Made by a program: the position numbers and the translations under genes. The notes under the pieces are model-generated. The model made no database searches. It had not been told where the DNA came from and was given only the letters and a program-made list of their open reading frames with translations. Shown piece by piece: positions 16,944-27,283 of a DNA stretch of 64,000 nucleotides. Position 1 is the first letter of the stretch. Each line of letters opens with the position of its first letter. Source of the DNA: Paralteromonas sediminis (GTDB lineage Bacteria > Pseudomonadota > Gammaproteobacteria > Enterobacterales > Alteromonadaceae); NCBI RefSeq assembly GCF_003820355.1, contig NZ_RPOK01000001.1, positions 274,847-338,846 on the forward strand, given 5' to 3'.

Positions 16944-18296
16944 GTGATGAAAATGCGATTACTCACCACCATAGTGTCTTTGAGCATGATTTTTTCAGCC
17001 TTTGCTGGTAACCATGATTCAGCAACCCAGCAATTGGATGAGGTACTGTTAGGTTGGAATAACCCAGATGCGGCGATCGCAGGACTGGTCGCCCTAAAGT
17101 TGTCAGACGGCGAGGTGGAGTACGTATATGCCAAAAGACACCCCGACATCGCTCATGACAAAGGCTACACAGAACACAGTAAATTTCGCATTGCATCTAT
17201 ATCCAAATTAGTCACCGCGATTGGCGTAATGCAATTAGTTGAGCAAGGTATACTGGGCTTAGATACCGACGTAAGCGAGTACTTAGGGTTTGCATTGCGA
17301 AATCCGCATTATCCGCAACAACAGATTACTACACGAATGTTGCTGTCTCATACTTCTGGGATCCTTGACGGCCAACAGTATTCTATTGGGCCAAACCATA
17401 CTATTCAGTCATTTTTTGAGCCATCAGGTAAATACTGGGATAACGGCGCTCACTTTGCCGATTCGACTCAGCAAAATGGCTTGCCTTTGGGAGCTTATTT
17501 TCATTATTCAAATTTAAACTTTGGAGTGTTGGGTACCTTAATTGAACGTGTGAGCGGTCAGCGGTTTGACCTTTATATGGACGAATACCTTTTTAAACCG
17601 CTATCTATTGACGCTGCATTTAACGTTCGCTTGATGTCAGATGAGGGCTTTAATGAAGTGCACCCTCTTTACCGGAAGCAAGATAATCAATGGGTTGCTC
17701 AGGTTGATAATTATCACGGAGTCAGGCCTGACAATACTATTCAAACTGAAAACCCAGACACTAAAAGCACCGCTGATACGGAACATTTTGATTTGGCGGA
17801 CTACAAAATAGGCACAAACGGAACCTTCTTTTCACCCCAAGGAGGACTGCGCATCTCAATAGCAGATTTGGCTAAGTTGGCAAAAGTGCTGATTAATAAA
17901 GGTAGTTATAATGGTGTGCAGATACTGAAACCTGAAACTGTGTCGGCGATGGAGAAGGTGAATTGGCGGTTCAATGGGCATGAAGGCTTACAAGCCAATG
18001 GCGACACCTATTATGGGTTGATGCAGTCCTATGGATTGTCTGTGCATCATTTAATCGGGCGTAATACAAAGCAAGGCGGAGACATGCCATTTGAGGGGTA
18101 CAATGGCGGCCTTAAAGGCCATACTGGTGAAGCATATGGGCTGTTATCAGGCTTTTTTTATCACCGGGAAACGGGCGACGCATATTTATATTTCATCACG
18201 GGCACCCCAGAACTTGAGCACGGTATTGGTCGGTACTCATCCTTTTATAGATGGGAAGAAGCGATTCTCACTGTGTTAACAAATATCAAAAATTGA
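16944..18296 (+). CDS. Beta-lactamase-family (class C/PBP4-like) serine hydrolase
   Basis: A 450-aa exported enzyme (signal MKMRLLTTIVSLSMIFSAFA). The active-site motifs are SISK (FRIASISKLVTAIG), YSN (FHYSNLNFGVLG) and HTG (LKGHTGEAYG), the three of the serine beta-lactamase/penicillin-binding fold. Such proteins are usually esterases, D-amino-acid peptidases or peptidoglycan-related hydrolases; resistance cannot be inferred. Length is somewhat above the simple 350-400 aa form, owing to an insert around residues 245-285. Confidence 0.88.
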   Translation: MMKMRLLTTIVSLSMIFSAFAGNHDSATQQLDEVLLGWNNPDAAIAGLVALKLSDGEVEYVYAKRHPDIAHDKGYTEHSKFRIASISKLVTAIGVMQLVEQGILGLDTDVSEYLGFALRNPHYPQQQITTRMLLSHTSGILDGQQYSIGPNHTIQSFFEPSGKYWDNGAHFADSTQQNGLPLGAYFHYSNLNFGVLGTLIERVSGQRFDLYMDEYLFKPLSIDAAFNVRLMSDEGFNEVHPLYRKQDNQWVAQVDNYHGVRPDNTIQTENPDTKSTADTEHFDLADYKIGTNGTFFSPQGGLRISIADLAKLAKVLINKGSYNGVQILKPETVSAMEKVNWRFNGHEGLQANGDTYYGLMQSYGLSVHHLIGRNTKQGGDMPFEGYNGGLKGHTGEAYGLLSGFFYHRETGDAYLYFITGTPELEHGIGRYSSFYRWEEAILTVLTNIKN

Positions 18297-18468
18297 AAAT
18301 ATATTGTATTTTTTCGTTTACAGCCGATATAAGTACTATACTTAAACACAATTGTATAGTGAACAAGCGGGCAGCGTGAAAACGCTTTGTTCAGACCTCT
18401 ATGATGTGTAGGTAATTGGCCCAGCAGCGGGTGAATAAAACGGTATTTTTCACCCTAAAAATATAACC

Positions 18469-19428
18469 ATGAATAATTTAAAAGAACTCGACACACTACT
18501 CATCAGGCAGCTCAGTGCCAAACTTACCCAACGCGTCAAAAAGGCAACCGTTTTGTTGGTTGATGACGACTCGATCACAAGAGAGCTTATTGCTCATCAG
18601 CTAAGTCATTGTTTTGAGGTGGACCAAGCCTACTCAGGGCTTGAAGCCATTGAATACTGTAATGTCTATAAGCCCGATATTGTGTTGTTGGATGTCGAGA
18701 TGCCAGGTATAGACGGACTGGAAGTCTGCCGAAAAATTCGCACCAGTCTCAGTACCCATGCGGTGCCTGTCGTCTTTATCACGGCGCATACCGGAATCGA
18801 AGCTGAAAATGCTTGTTGGGACGCTGGTGGGTCTGATTTTGTGACAAAGCCTATCAATACCCAAACATTGATAAGACGCCTTCAATCTCACTTGTCCTCA
18901 AAGTTTAGCAATGAAATGCTTGAGGATTTGGCCTTCAGAGATGGATTAACAGGGGTATACAACAAACGCTACTTCAATGAAGTCATGCCGTCTTTACTTA
19001 GTTTTTCTCAACGGTCAAACACCGAAATGGCCTTGATCATGATTGATGTAGACAATTTTAAGCATTACAACGACCGTTATGGCCACTTGGCTGGGGACCG
19101 CTGCCTGCAGGAGGTAAGCAAGGTGGTAACCCACTGTCTAAAACGCCCCACTGATATAGTGGCAAGATTTGGTGGTGAGGAATTCGTATGTATTATGCCA
19201 AATACTAACAAAATGTCAGCACTCGCCATGTGTCAACACATACTTACTGGCGTTGAACACATGGCGAACGGGCCAGACAAAACACTTAAAGAAAAGGTGA
19301 CCGTCAGTATTGGTCTCGCCCTGAATCACCAGTTCGATCAGTATCCCGCCGGAGAGGAATTGCTCAACACGGCCGATGCTAACCTTTATCAGGCTAAATC
19401 CATGGGAAAAAACCGCGTAGTGTTGTAA
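18469..19428 (+). CDS. Response regulator-diguanylate cyclase (REC-GGDEF)
   Basis: A 319-aa protein that makes cyclic di-GMP under receiver control. The receiver has LLVDDDS, phosphoacceptor Asp75 (IVLLDVEMPG) and KPINTQTL. The cyclase domain has RDGLTGVYNKRYF, DVDNFKHYNDRYGHLAGD and the active GGEEF (about 235-239), with the inhibitory I-site RPTD (226-229) five residues before it, so product feedback is expected. The upstream region has GCCGATAT, like a flagellar sigma-28 -10 element, but no matching -35. Confidence 0.93.
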   Translation: MNNLKELDTLLIRQLSAKLTQRVKKATVLLVDDDSITRELIAHQLSHCFEVDQAYSGLEAIEYCNVYKPDIVLLDVEMPGIDGLEVCRKIRTSLSTHAVPVVFITAHTGIEAENACWDAGGSDFVTKPINTQTLIRRLQSHLSSKFSNEMLEDLAFRDGLTGVYNKRYFNEVMPSLLSFSQRSNTEMALIMIDVDNFKHYNDRYGHLAGDRCLQEVSKVVTHCLKRPTDIVARFGGEEFVCIMPNTNKMSALAMCQHILTGVEHMANGPDKTLKEKVTVSIGLALNHQFDQYPAGEELLNTADANLYQAKSMGKNRVVL

Positions 19429-19464
19429 TGTTTCAGGCATGACCATTGAACCTGGACAGCGCAT

Positions 19465-19908
19465 TTGGCTTTAGAAAATACCCAAAACATAGTTGAGATT
19501 ATTCAATTGGCATTAACACCAGTATTCCTGCTGGTGGCCATTGGTACCATGATTAATGTGGTAACTGGACGTGTTGCCAGAGTCATTGATCGCGCTCGTT
19601 GGTACGAAAACGAAATATCACACCATAATCTTCAGCTGTCTTCGCAAAACAAAAAAGAGCTCAGTTCGTTGGACAAACGTTTGAAAATGGCCAATTGGTC
19701 CATTAGCTTTCTAACAACGGCTGCCGTGATCGTGTGTATGGACATTATTTTACTCATGTTAAGTGGCTTGGTTAGCTATAACCTGGAAACCGTTCTCATG
19801 GTTATGTTTATGTTAAGTATTTCATTTATTACCGGCGGGTTAGTGGCCTTTTTAATGGAAGTCAGCGTAGCAACAGCTACATTAAAAATTCCCAAGAATC
19901 TGCAATAA
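19465..19908 (+). CDS. DUF2721-family membrane protein
   Basis: A 147-aa protein with three hydrophobic segments (about 13-33, 77-100, 107-132) and the family's central INVVTGRVARVIDRARWYE, followed by a charged stretch. The function of DUF2721 is unknown. The start is a TTG at 19465 with no alternative giving the full first helix. It lies 12 nt before frmA in the same direction, so the two may be co-transcribed, although the frmA ribosome site (AGGAGACCCT) is independent. Confidence 0.75.
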   Translation: MALENTQNIVEIIQLALTPVFLLVAIGTMINVVTGRVARVIDRARWYENEISHHNLQLSSQNKKELSSLDKRLKMANWSISFLTTAAVIVCMDIILLMLSGLVSYNLETVLMVMFMLSISFITGGLVAFLMEVSVATATLKIPKNLQ

Positions 19909-21075
<1,167 letters not shown>

Positions 21076-21080
21076 TAGCG

Positions 21081-21914
21081 ATGGAAATGGTGAGCGAAAC
21101 AAAAGTATGGGATGGGCTGCATCAGCAATTCACACATAGCTCATCCCGGTGTCAATGTGACATGCGGTTTGCGGTATTTTTACCGCCGCAGGCCAGCCAA
21201 AATAATCGTGTGCCCGTGGTGTACTGGCTGTCAGGTCTTACCTGTACAGACGAAAACTTTATGCAAAAAGCAGGTGCATTTCGTACGGCAGCTGAATTGG
21301 GAATTGCGATAGTCGCACCTGATACCAGCCCCCGAGGCGAGAGCGTTGCAGATGATGAAAGCTATGATTTGGGTCAGGGCGCTGGGTTTTATGTCAATGC
21401 GACACAAGCGCCTTGGTCACAGCACTTTCAGATGTATGATTACATTACCCATGAACTTCCGGCTTTGATTGAAGCCAATTTTCCGGTATCGAACAGAAAA
21501 TCACTGGCTGGGCACAGCATGGGTGGGCACGGTGCTTTAGTTATTGGTTTGAGTAATATGAGCCAGTATCAAAGCATTTCTGCATTTAGTCCCATCAGTA
21601 ATCCAACGCAGTGCCCATGGGGAAAAAAAGCATTTACTGCATACCTCGGGGCTAACCAAAGTGAGTGGCAAGAGTATGACGCTAGTCATTTGCTGGCAAA
21701 TTGCCACCTTGCGCCGCCCATATTGATTGATCAGGGAGACAGGGATACGTTTTTAAAAGAGCAACTAAAGCCAGAGACGTTGCAGAGTGCGGCAACTAAG
21801 AGTGGTGTGAACATCACTCTAAGAATGCAACCTGGCTACGACCATAGTTACTACTTTATTCAAACATTTATTGATGAACATTTGCGCTTTCACTATCAAT
21901 ACCTAAGACAGTAA
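21081..21914 (+). CDS. frmB: S-formylglutathione hydrolase
   Basis: A 277-aa serine esterase of the esterase-D family that splits S-formylglutathione to formate and glutathione, completing formaldehyde detoxification begun by frmA. The nucleophile elbow is GHSMGGHGAL, the Asp lies in LIDQGDRDTF and the His in GYDHSYYFI. The early LSGLTCTDENFMQKAG is a family signature. No frmR regulator is next to the pair. Confidence 0.95.
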   Translation: MEMVSETKVWDGLHQQFTHSSSRCQCDMRFAVFLPPQASQNNRVPVVYWLSGLTCTDENFMQKAGAFRTAAELGIAIVAPDTSPRGESVADDESYDLGQGAGFYVNATQAPWSQHFQMYDYITHELPALIEANFPVSNRKSLAGHSMGGHGALVIGLSNMSQYQSISAFSPISNPTQCPWGKKAFTAYLGANQSEWQEYDASHLLANCHLAPPILIDQGDRDTFLKEQLKPETLQSAATKSGVNITLRMQPGYDHSYYFIQTFIDEHLRFHYQYLRQ

Positions 21915-21922
21915 GTTGATAG

Positions 21923-21955
21923 GGCAGGCCTAGTGAGCTCTCCAAGCCTGCCTAT
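21923..21955. terminator. Possible shared terminator hairpin
   Basis: GGCAGGC and GCCTGCC pair across about 17 nt between the converging frmB and redoxin genes. There is no clear T-run, so the assignment is weak. Confidence 0.4.
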
Positions 21956-21958
21956 TCG

Positions 21959-22567
21959 CTAGCTTTTGTATTTAATCGAACAACCGTAAGGGATTGTAAG
22001 GTCAGGATCAGGTGACAGGCCTTTTTCAAGAGCCATCATGCCTGCTGTTACATAGTTAACAGCCTTGGGGATGTCTTTCGGATTAGTTGACTTAATGCTG
22101 TCAATGGCGCCTGCATATTGCAAGACTCCTTGTGGGTCAATAATATACATATGCGGCGTCGTTTTTGCTGCATATTGTTTGCCTACTGTGCCTTCAGGGT
22201 CAAACAGTACATGGGTGGGAGCGGCACCACGAGATGAGGTTAGCGCGTTAGCTTTATCAGCACTCACATGACCTTGCTTACCGGGTGCAGAAGAAATAAT
22301 GGATAACCATACAACGTCTTGGCTCGTATAATCTCGCTGCAAAGACTGCATGTTGTCACTGCCGTAGTGTTTAACAACGTAAGGGCACTGATGATTAGTC
22401 CATTCCAGTACAACGTGCTTGCCCGCAAAATCTGATAAAGTCACAGTATTGCCATGGCTATCCTTCAGTGTGAAATTAGGGGCCGTGGAACCCACTTTTG
22501 CACTGGCAAATACCTGGGCACTGATTAACAACGCGCAGCAAGCGCCGAGTAGAGTTTTAATTGACAT
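21959..22567 (-). CDS. Exported thioredoxin-like (redoxin) protein
   Basis: A 202-aa protein with a signal peptide (MSIKTLLGACCALLISAQVF ending ASA), then the AhpC/TSA-type start GSTAPNFTLKDSHGNTVTL. A single redox Cys sits in TNHQCPYVVKHYG where a CxxC or peroxidatic Cys would be; a second Cys (PYGCSIKYKS) is at the extreme C-terminus. Periplasmic and probably kept reduced by the membrane reductase whose gene overlaps it by 11 nt just upstream. The role may be peroxide or disulfide reduction. Confidence 0.82.
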   Translation of the reverse strand: MSIKTLLGACCALLISAQVFASAKVGSTAPNFTLKDSHGNTVTLSDFAGKHVVLEWTNHQCPYVVKHYGSDNMQSLQRDYTSQDVVWLSIISSAPGKQGHVSADKANALTSSRGAAPTHVLFDPEGTVGKQYAAKTTPHMYIIDPQGVLQYAGAIDSIKSTNPKDIPKAVNYVTAGMMALEKGLSPDPDLTIPYGCSIKYKS

Positions 22568-24620
22568 TGTTTAGCTCCTGTTTGGCTGTCGTTAGGGCAT
22601 CAACAACTAGCCCTGGGGTCAATATTTGCGGTAACACCCGCCCTTTATTGCTTCCTGCATAGACAACATACAAAGGCACGCCGGCCCTATCGTATTGTTG
22701 CAGGTACTCTAAAATCTGTTGGTTGCGGTTAGTCCAATCACCTACCATGTAATGAACATTTTCTGCATCTAACGCTAATTTTACCTGTTGCGTCGTCAAC
22801 GCTACTTGCTCGTTGACTTTACACGTAATGCACCAATCCGCTGTCATGTTAACTAAAACAATATCGTTTTTACTTCTTAGCCTTTGCAACAAATCAGGAT
22901 CAAAAGCCTGTGCGGAGGTGGGGGCTAACTTGTCAATATTGGTGGACGAATACAAGGATATTGGTGCTAGGACACAAGCCAGCATGACACACCCACATAC
23001 TATTTTGCCGAGAGTTTTAAGCTGTGCTAGCAGATAACCGCACATCGCAAAAACCACTAGACAAACCAACAAGATGAACTGCGCTTGGTTGCCTTGTTGA
23101 CCAGCATACACCCAACACAACCAGGCAACCGTGGCGAGCATTGGAAAAGCCAAAAGGTGCTTGAACGTTTGCATCCACGCTCCGGGTTTAGGTAGCCAGC
23201 CACGTATGTTGGACGACATAAAGAGCAAGGTCATCGGCAAAGCAAACCCGACTGCAAGGGCATTAAAAATAACAAGCGTGGTAAGTGTGTCGCTGACCAT
23301 GGCAACGCCAAGCGCTGAGGCCATAAAAGGCGCAGTACAGGGTGAGGCAACCACAACAGCCAGTAAACCAGTAAAAAAATGGCTTTTTGCAGAGTGTCCT
23401 GTCACTAAGGTTTCGCCAATATCAGACATTGTAGTGCCTACGGTAAATACGTCCCACAAAATAAGCGCAATAAAGGTAAACAAAAAGGCAAGCAGAATAA
23501 TGACTGATGGAGATTGCATGTGAAAGCCCCATCCGAGTTGTTCACCAGATTGCTGAAGAACAATTACCGTGAGCGCAAACAGATTGAAACAGAGCAACAC
23601 CCCTACCAAGTAGGCAATTTGCTGTATACGCGAGCTAGCCTCTTGATTTAGCGCCATGGCCTTTATTGAAATTACAGGTAATACACAGGGCATAATATTT
23701 AATATTAGCCCCCCTACAAATGCCATTGCCGCCAACAATAAAAGTTGCGAAAGGGTGAGAGAAGAATGTCTGGATGAATTCTCAACATTACTTTCATCAA
23801 CGTTTGCCTGGGATACATCGAGGTAAAACCCTTTATTCCCTTGCTTTACAAGAAAACGGGCCTGGTTGAGCTTGCTGGGGAAATAGTCTGATTTTGGTAT
23901 CGCTAGACTGATTTTCCCCTCGCTGCTGACCTGGCTTTGTGGGGCCGCGTGGTCAATGACATCTCCACGGAATGGCAGTACTGTCCAACGCTCGGGAGAT
24001 GCCGCATATCCAGACGGCGCATTGAAACTGATCGCTATGTTGTCCCGGTTTATTTCTAACGTACCTTGCAACGTGACCTCATGCGGCAAGTCCTTGCGCG
24101 CCTGTTCAAATAAATCAGCGTGAACTGATTTTGCCAACTCCGCTGTGACAGGCAGCGATAACCGTAGTTGCGCCGAACCAGGGATACAGTCTTCTTTACA
24201 AACCAGCCAAGTCAGGTCTGCTGTCAAGGTAACAACTTCACCCACTGTGAGTGTGTTTGGCACAGTGATTGGCACCATCAGCAAGTGCGCATTGCTATAC
24301 CCGTAATTCACAAGATGCGCGACTGGGATAGGTGCCGGGACTGGCCACAGAATGTCGCCGAACGTGATTGCTTCAGATGACTGCCACTGTATTGCAGGTG
24401 GCTCGCCACTGTCACCGGGATTCAACCAATATGTATGCCATTCTGGATCAGGCCGCATTTCTATGGCCAGTGTTTGAACACTACCAGGCTTGAGGCCACT
24501 GTGTTCTGCAAGCAAGCGAACTTGAATGTGAGGTCCTTCTGCTTCGTAATCGCTTGCTAGTGACATTGAAGAAAAACACACACTAAAAAGCAGCCATGTG
24601 ATAACAAAAAATTTATTCAT
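22557..24620 (-). CDS. DsbD-family (ScsB-like) thiol:disulfide reductase
   Basis: A protein of about 687 aa that carries electrons from cytoplasmic thioredoxin across the membrane. Order: signal, an N-terminal immunoglobulin-like periplasmic domain (DPEWHTYWLNPGDSGEPPA), an eight-helix core with the paired Cys in NIMPCVLPVISIKA (about 311) and SPCTAPFMASALG (about 429), and a C-terminal thioredoxin domain with DWCITCK (about 596 and 599). Start 24620 puts the signal MNKFFVITWLLFSVCF first. The overlapping redoxin is the probable acceptor. It is divergent from the DUF4174 gene. Confidence 0.9.
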   Translation of the reverse strand: MNKFFVITWLLFSVCFSSMSLASDYEAEGPHIQVRLLAEHSGLKPGSVQTLAIEMRPDPEWHTYWLNPGDSGEPPAIQWQSSEAITFGDILWPVPAPIPVAHLVNYGYSNAHLLMVPITVPNTLTVGEVVTLTADLTWLVCKEDCIPGSAQLRLSLPVTAELAKSVHADLFEQARKDLPHEVTLQGTLEINRDNIAISFNAPSGYAASPERWTVLPFRGDVIDHAAPQSQVSSEGKISLAIPKSDYFPSKLNQARFLVKQGNKGFYLDVSQANVDESNVENSSRHSSLTLSQLLLLAAMAFVGGLILNIMPCVLPVISIKAMALNQEASSRIQQIAYLVGVLLCFNLFALTVIVLQQSGEQLGWGFHMQSPSVIILLAFLFTFIALILWDVFTVGTTMSDIGETLVTGHSAKSHFFTGLLAVVVASPCTAPFMASALGVAMVSDTLTTLVIFNALAVGFALPMTLLFMSSNIRGWLPKPGAWMQTFKHLLAFPMLATVAWLCWVYAGQQGNQAQFILLVCLVVFAMCGYLLAQLKTLGKIVCGCVMLACVLAPISLYSSTNIDKLAPTSAQAFDPDLLQRLRSKNDIVLVNMTADWCITCKVNEQVALTTQQVKLALDAENVHYMVGDWTNRNQQILEYLQQYDRAGVPLYVVYAGSNKGRVLPQILTPGLVVDALTTAKQELNNVN

Positions 24621-24680
24621 CAAGGTACTTTCATCAACTATCAACAATCTAAGTATCTTATGTTTACGTATCAAATCAAC

Positions 24681-25106
24681 ATGAAGAACATCGCACTAAT
24701 TCTATTATTGAACGTATTGACTTTGCCGCTTTCCGCAACGCCCTTTTGGGCGCAATATAAATGGCAGTCACGCATTGTTGTTTATTATGCCGAAAGTGAG
24801 AGTGATATGTCTGCATCCATTGTTAACGCGCACCAATATGAATGGGCGTTTAGTGAGAGGCGGTTGCGGTTTATCGTTGTTTTTGAAGAGACAGTGAGGC
24901 GATTTCCCGATAACGGTGATAACGTTACACTTCAACCTGACAACGCGTATGCTGTCTCCCCTGGTGAAAGTCTGCTGATAGGCTTAGACGGTGGAATTAA
25001 GCACCACTACACTGATTTAGTGTGGCAGGAAATATTCCGCGATATCGATAGGATGCCGATGCGGCGTGCTGAAATAGAACAAAGGAAACAGAGTAAGGAT
25101 TCATGA
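24681..25106 (+). CDS. DUF4174-domain secreted protein
   Basis: A protein of about 141 aa beginning MKNIALILLLNVLTLPLSAT, a signal peptide; an earlier in-frame ATG at 24660 would add seven residues. The mature part (FWAQYKWQSRIVVYYAESES, then LIGLDGGIKHHY, TDLVWQEIFRDIDRMPMRRAEI) matches the DUF4174 layout, in which a thioredoxin-like fold ends with IDxMPMRR. Function unknown. It overlaps the fpr gene by 4 nt and faces away from the DsbD-like gene, so a link to periplasmic redox is plausible. Confidence 0.75.
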   Translation: MKNIALILLLNVLTLPLSATPFWAQYKWQSRIVVYYAESESDMSASIVNAHQYEWAFSERRLRFIVVFEETVRRFPDNGDNVTLQPDNAYAVSPGESLLIGLDGGIKHHYTDLVWQEIFRDIDRMPMRRAEIEQRKQSKDS

Positions 25107-25891
25107 GAAAAACCAATACTGAGACGGTCACATACGTCCACCACTGGAATGACACGTTGTTTAGCTTTCGCACCACCCGTTCGCAAACGCTGACCTTTGA
25201 AAATGGTCAATTTATTATGATCGGCCTAGAAGTGGATGGAAAACCACTATTACGTGCATACAGTATTGCCAGTCCAAACTATGCAGAAGAACTCGAGTTT
25301 TTCAGCATTAAGGTACCTGACGGCGCCCTGACGTCAAAGCTACAAAATATTAAGGTGGGAGACAAGATACTAATTGGTTCAAGGCCCACAGGCACATTGG
25401 TTCCTGGACACCTAATCCCAGGAAAGAGATTGTACCTGTTGTCTACGGGAACAGGGCTAGCCCCTTTCATGAGTGTCATTCAGGATCCTGATGTTTACGA
25501 GCAGTATGAAAAAGTCATTTTGGTTCACGGTACGCGCTGGCGATCTGAGTTGGCCTATGAACAACTGATCAGAGATAGATTGCCCAACAATGAATATTTT
25601 GGTGACTTGGTGCGGGAAAAGCTAAAATATTACCCAACCGTTACCAGAGAACCTTATCAGTATGAAGGGGTTGTGCATGAAGGGCGGATAACCGATTTAT
25701 TGACGAGCGGCAAACTGCTGAGTGACTTAGTCCTGCCTTCCCTTTCGCCAGAAGAAGACAGGTTTATGTTATGTGGCAACGACAATATGCTGCAAGACCT
25801 AATGATGTTGTTAAATGATTGGGGTTTTACAAAAGCAAACAGTCGTCGGTTGGGCCACTATGTTATTGAACAGGCCTTCTTAGAAAAGTAA
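25103..25891 (+). CDS. fpr: Ferredoxin/flavodoxin-NADP+ reductase
   Basis: A 262-aa FAD enzyme of the bacterial FNR family. FAD-binding is shown by RAYSIASPNYAEELEFF, and the NADP side by LLSTGTGLAPFMSVI, LVHGTRWRSELAY and LCGNDNMLQDLM. The C-terminal end YVIEQAFLEK is typical of the Azotobacter/Pseudomonas type. It moves electrons between NADPH and ferredoxin or flavodoxin and is often part of oxidative-stress defence. It is co-translated with the DUF4174 gene (4-nt overlap). Confidence 0.93.
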   Translation: MRKTNTETVTYVHHWNDTLFSFRTTRSQTLTFENGQFIMIGLEVDGKPLLRAYSIASPNYAEELEFFSIKVPDGALTSKLQNIKVGDKILIGSRPTGTLVPGHLIPGKRLYLLSTGTGLAPFMSVIQDPDVYEQYEKVILVHGTRWRSELAYEQLIRDRLPNNEYFGDLVREKLKYYPTVTREPYQYEGVVHEGRITDLLTSGKLLSDLVLPSLSPEEDRFMLCGNDNMLQDLMMLLNDWGFTKANSRRLGHYVIEQAFLEK

Positions 25892-25926
25892 ATAAAGCTG
25901 GTAACGCAAACACATTTCGCCTATTC

Positions 25927-25954
25927 TTGCCCTGTCCGTTTTTTGGTCTATACT
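25927..25954 (+). promoter_or_regulatory. Sigma-70-like promoter of the 52-aa gene
   Basis: TTGCCC (25927-25932) and TATACT (25949-25954), 16 bp apart, about 45 bp before the start codon. Confidence 0.5.
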
Positions 25955-25998
25955 TTAAGGCGGAAAGGGAGTATTCCAGTTTTTAGAGGAGAAGGCTT

Positions 25999-26157
25999 AT
26001 GTTTGGTTATTGGGTTCCAGAGCCAGTTTATCGTTCAAAACCATATTTATTGCTTGCAGGCGGAGCTTGGGCGTTTATTGCAACTAATCCGCTCGGGGCT
26101 GCATCAGGGGCTTTGTTGATTGGTGTCGGTGCTTTGATATGGAAGATGCGCCACTGA
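25999..26157 (+). CDS. 52-residue membrane protein
   Basis: Starts MFGYWVPEPVYRSKPYLLLA and continues GGAWAFIATNPLGAASGALL, then IGVGALIWKMRH and a stop. A near-perfect ribosome site (TAGAGGAGAAGG), a promoter upstream and a terminator downstream make it a complete single-gene unit. The protein has a Tyr/Pro-rich lead and two close hydrophobic stretches. I do not recognise the family. The gene is between fpr and an AraC regulator but belongs to neither. Confidence 0.7.
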   Translation: MFGYWVPEPVYRSKPYLLLAGGAWAFIATNPLGAASGALLIGVGALIWKMRH

Positions 26158-26183
26158 TATAAGCTACTCTAATTCAAATTTTT

Positions 26184-26212
26184 GAAAACGCCCTTACGTG
26201 GGCGTTTTTTGT
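26184..26212 (+). terminator. Rho-independent terminator of the 52-aa gene
   Basis: GAAAACGCCC, a TTACGT loop, then GGGCGTTTTTTG, 27 nt after the stop codon. Confidence 0.85.
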
Positions 26213-26321
26213 GTCTGCTGGGCATGAAATGTTACATATTGGTATAGTAAAAAGCTGGTAACTTGTTTGATGTCAATTATGATAAGGCTCTGGATGAAGG
26301 ATTAGTAAGGAGTAAGCAATT

Positions 26322-27206
26322 ATGTATGTGGAGCAGCTTCCCAGTGCTGAGTTGTCTTCTCATATAGAGTGCTTCTGGTCTAAACAGATTTCACCCACAT
26401 GTCACACGCCAGCTATTCAGCCGCCGCAAGGCACCTTTGAACTTATTTTCACTAAAGAAGCGTTAGTTTTTTCTGCATTCAATGGACAGGCTTTTATAAA
26501 TCAAATATTGCCACCCGGAGTATGGTTGATTGGACAGCAAACTCGATGCTTTTTTTGGCAATGTGATAAAAAAACGGAAGTGTGGGGAGCACGTATCAAG
26601 CCCTTTGCCCTGTTTTCATGTTTAAATGCCTCTCCCAATGAACTAAAAAATAAGGTTGTAGAGCTGAAAGAACTGACTAGGTCTCCCTGCGCAAATAGTT
26701 CAAAACTATTGGAGTATTTGTTTGATAGGCACGTTGAAGAGCGGCTGTACTTTAAAACACGTTTAATGCTGTTGGAGCGTTTTATTCGAGACCTATTTAT
26801 GGATGATTTTCAGGTCGCAAAAAGAGTGAGATCCATCAGCAATATGATTATGAGGCAAAGAGGAAATTTAAAGCTTGCTGATTTATGCCAGCAATTTGAA
26901 GTCAGTAAAGTGACCCTGCGTAATCATTTTTTATCTACCATTGGAATATTACCAAAGGAGCTATCAAAGCTTTGGCGGTTAAATTACTGTTTACTATTAC
27001 AATATCAGTATCCTCATTACAGTCTCACAGACATTGGTTTGCTTAGCGGATACTATGATCAAGCACATCTAATAAAGGAGTTTAAGTCGGTTTTTCCTCT
27101 GACACCTTCGCAATTGATTAAGCGAGATTCTCTGCTTGAAATAGATTCTGTCCATCAAATTAATCGGCGTTTAAATGCCGGTTATGTCCCCCGAACTGCA
27201 AGCTGA
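26322..27206 (+). CDS. AraC-family transcriptional regulator
   Basis: A 294-aa regulator. The N-terminal part (MYVEQLPSAELSSHIECFWS, PPQGTFELIFTKE, then PPGVWLIGQQTRCFFWQ) is the DUF6597-like sensor module found in many AraC-type proteins. The C-terminal pair of helix-turn-helix motifs covers about 180-275 (LADLCQQFEVSKVTLRNHFL and LTDIGLLSGYYDQAHLIKEF). The next gene, an S41 peptidase 77 nt downstream in the same direction, is a candidate target. Confidence 0.88.
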   Translation: MYVEQLPSAELSSHIECFWSKQISPTCHTPAIQPPQGTFELIFTKEALVFSAFNGQAFINQILPPGVWLIGQQTRCFFWQCDKKTEVWGARIKPFALFSCLNASPNELKNKVVELKELTRSPCANSSKLLEYLFDRHVEERLYFKTRLMLLERFIRDLFMDDFQVAKRVRSISNMIMRQRGNLKLADLCQQFEVSKVTLRNHFLSTIGILPKELSKLWRLNYCLLLQYQYPHYSLTDIGLLSGYYDQAHLIKEFKSVFPLTPSQLIKRDSLLEIDSVHQINRRLNAGYVPRTAS

Positions 27207-27283
27207 ACACGTTAACTTTTTTACAATTTTTATCAATCATATATTGCTATCTTTTATCTGTTCATGGCTTATTGAGGTTAATT

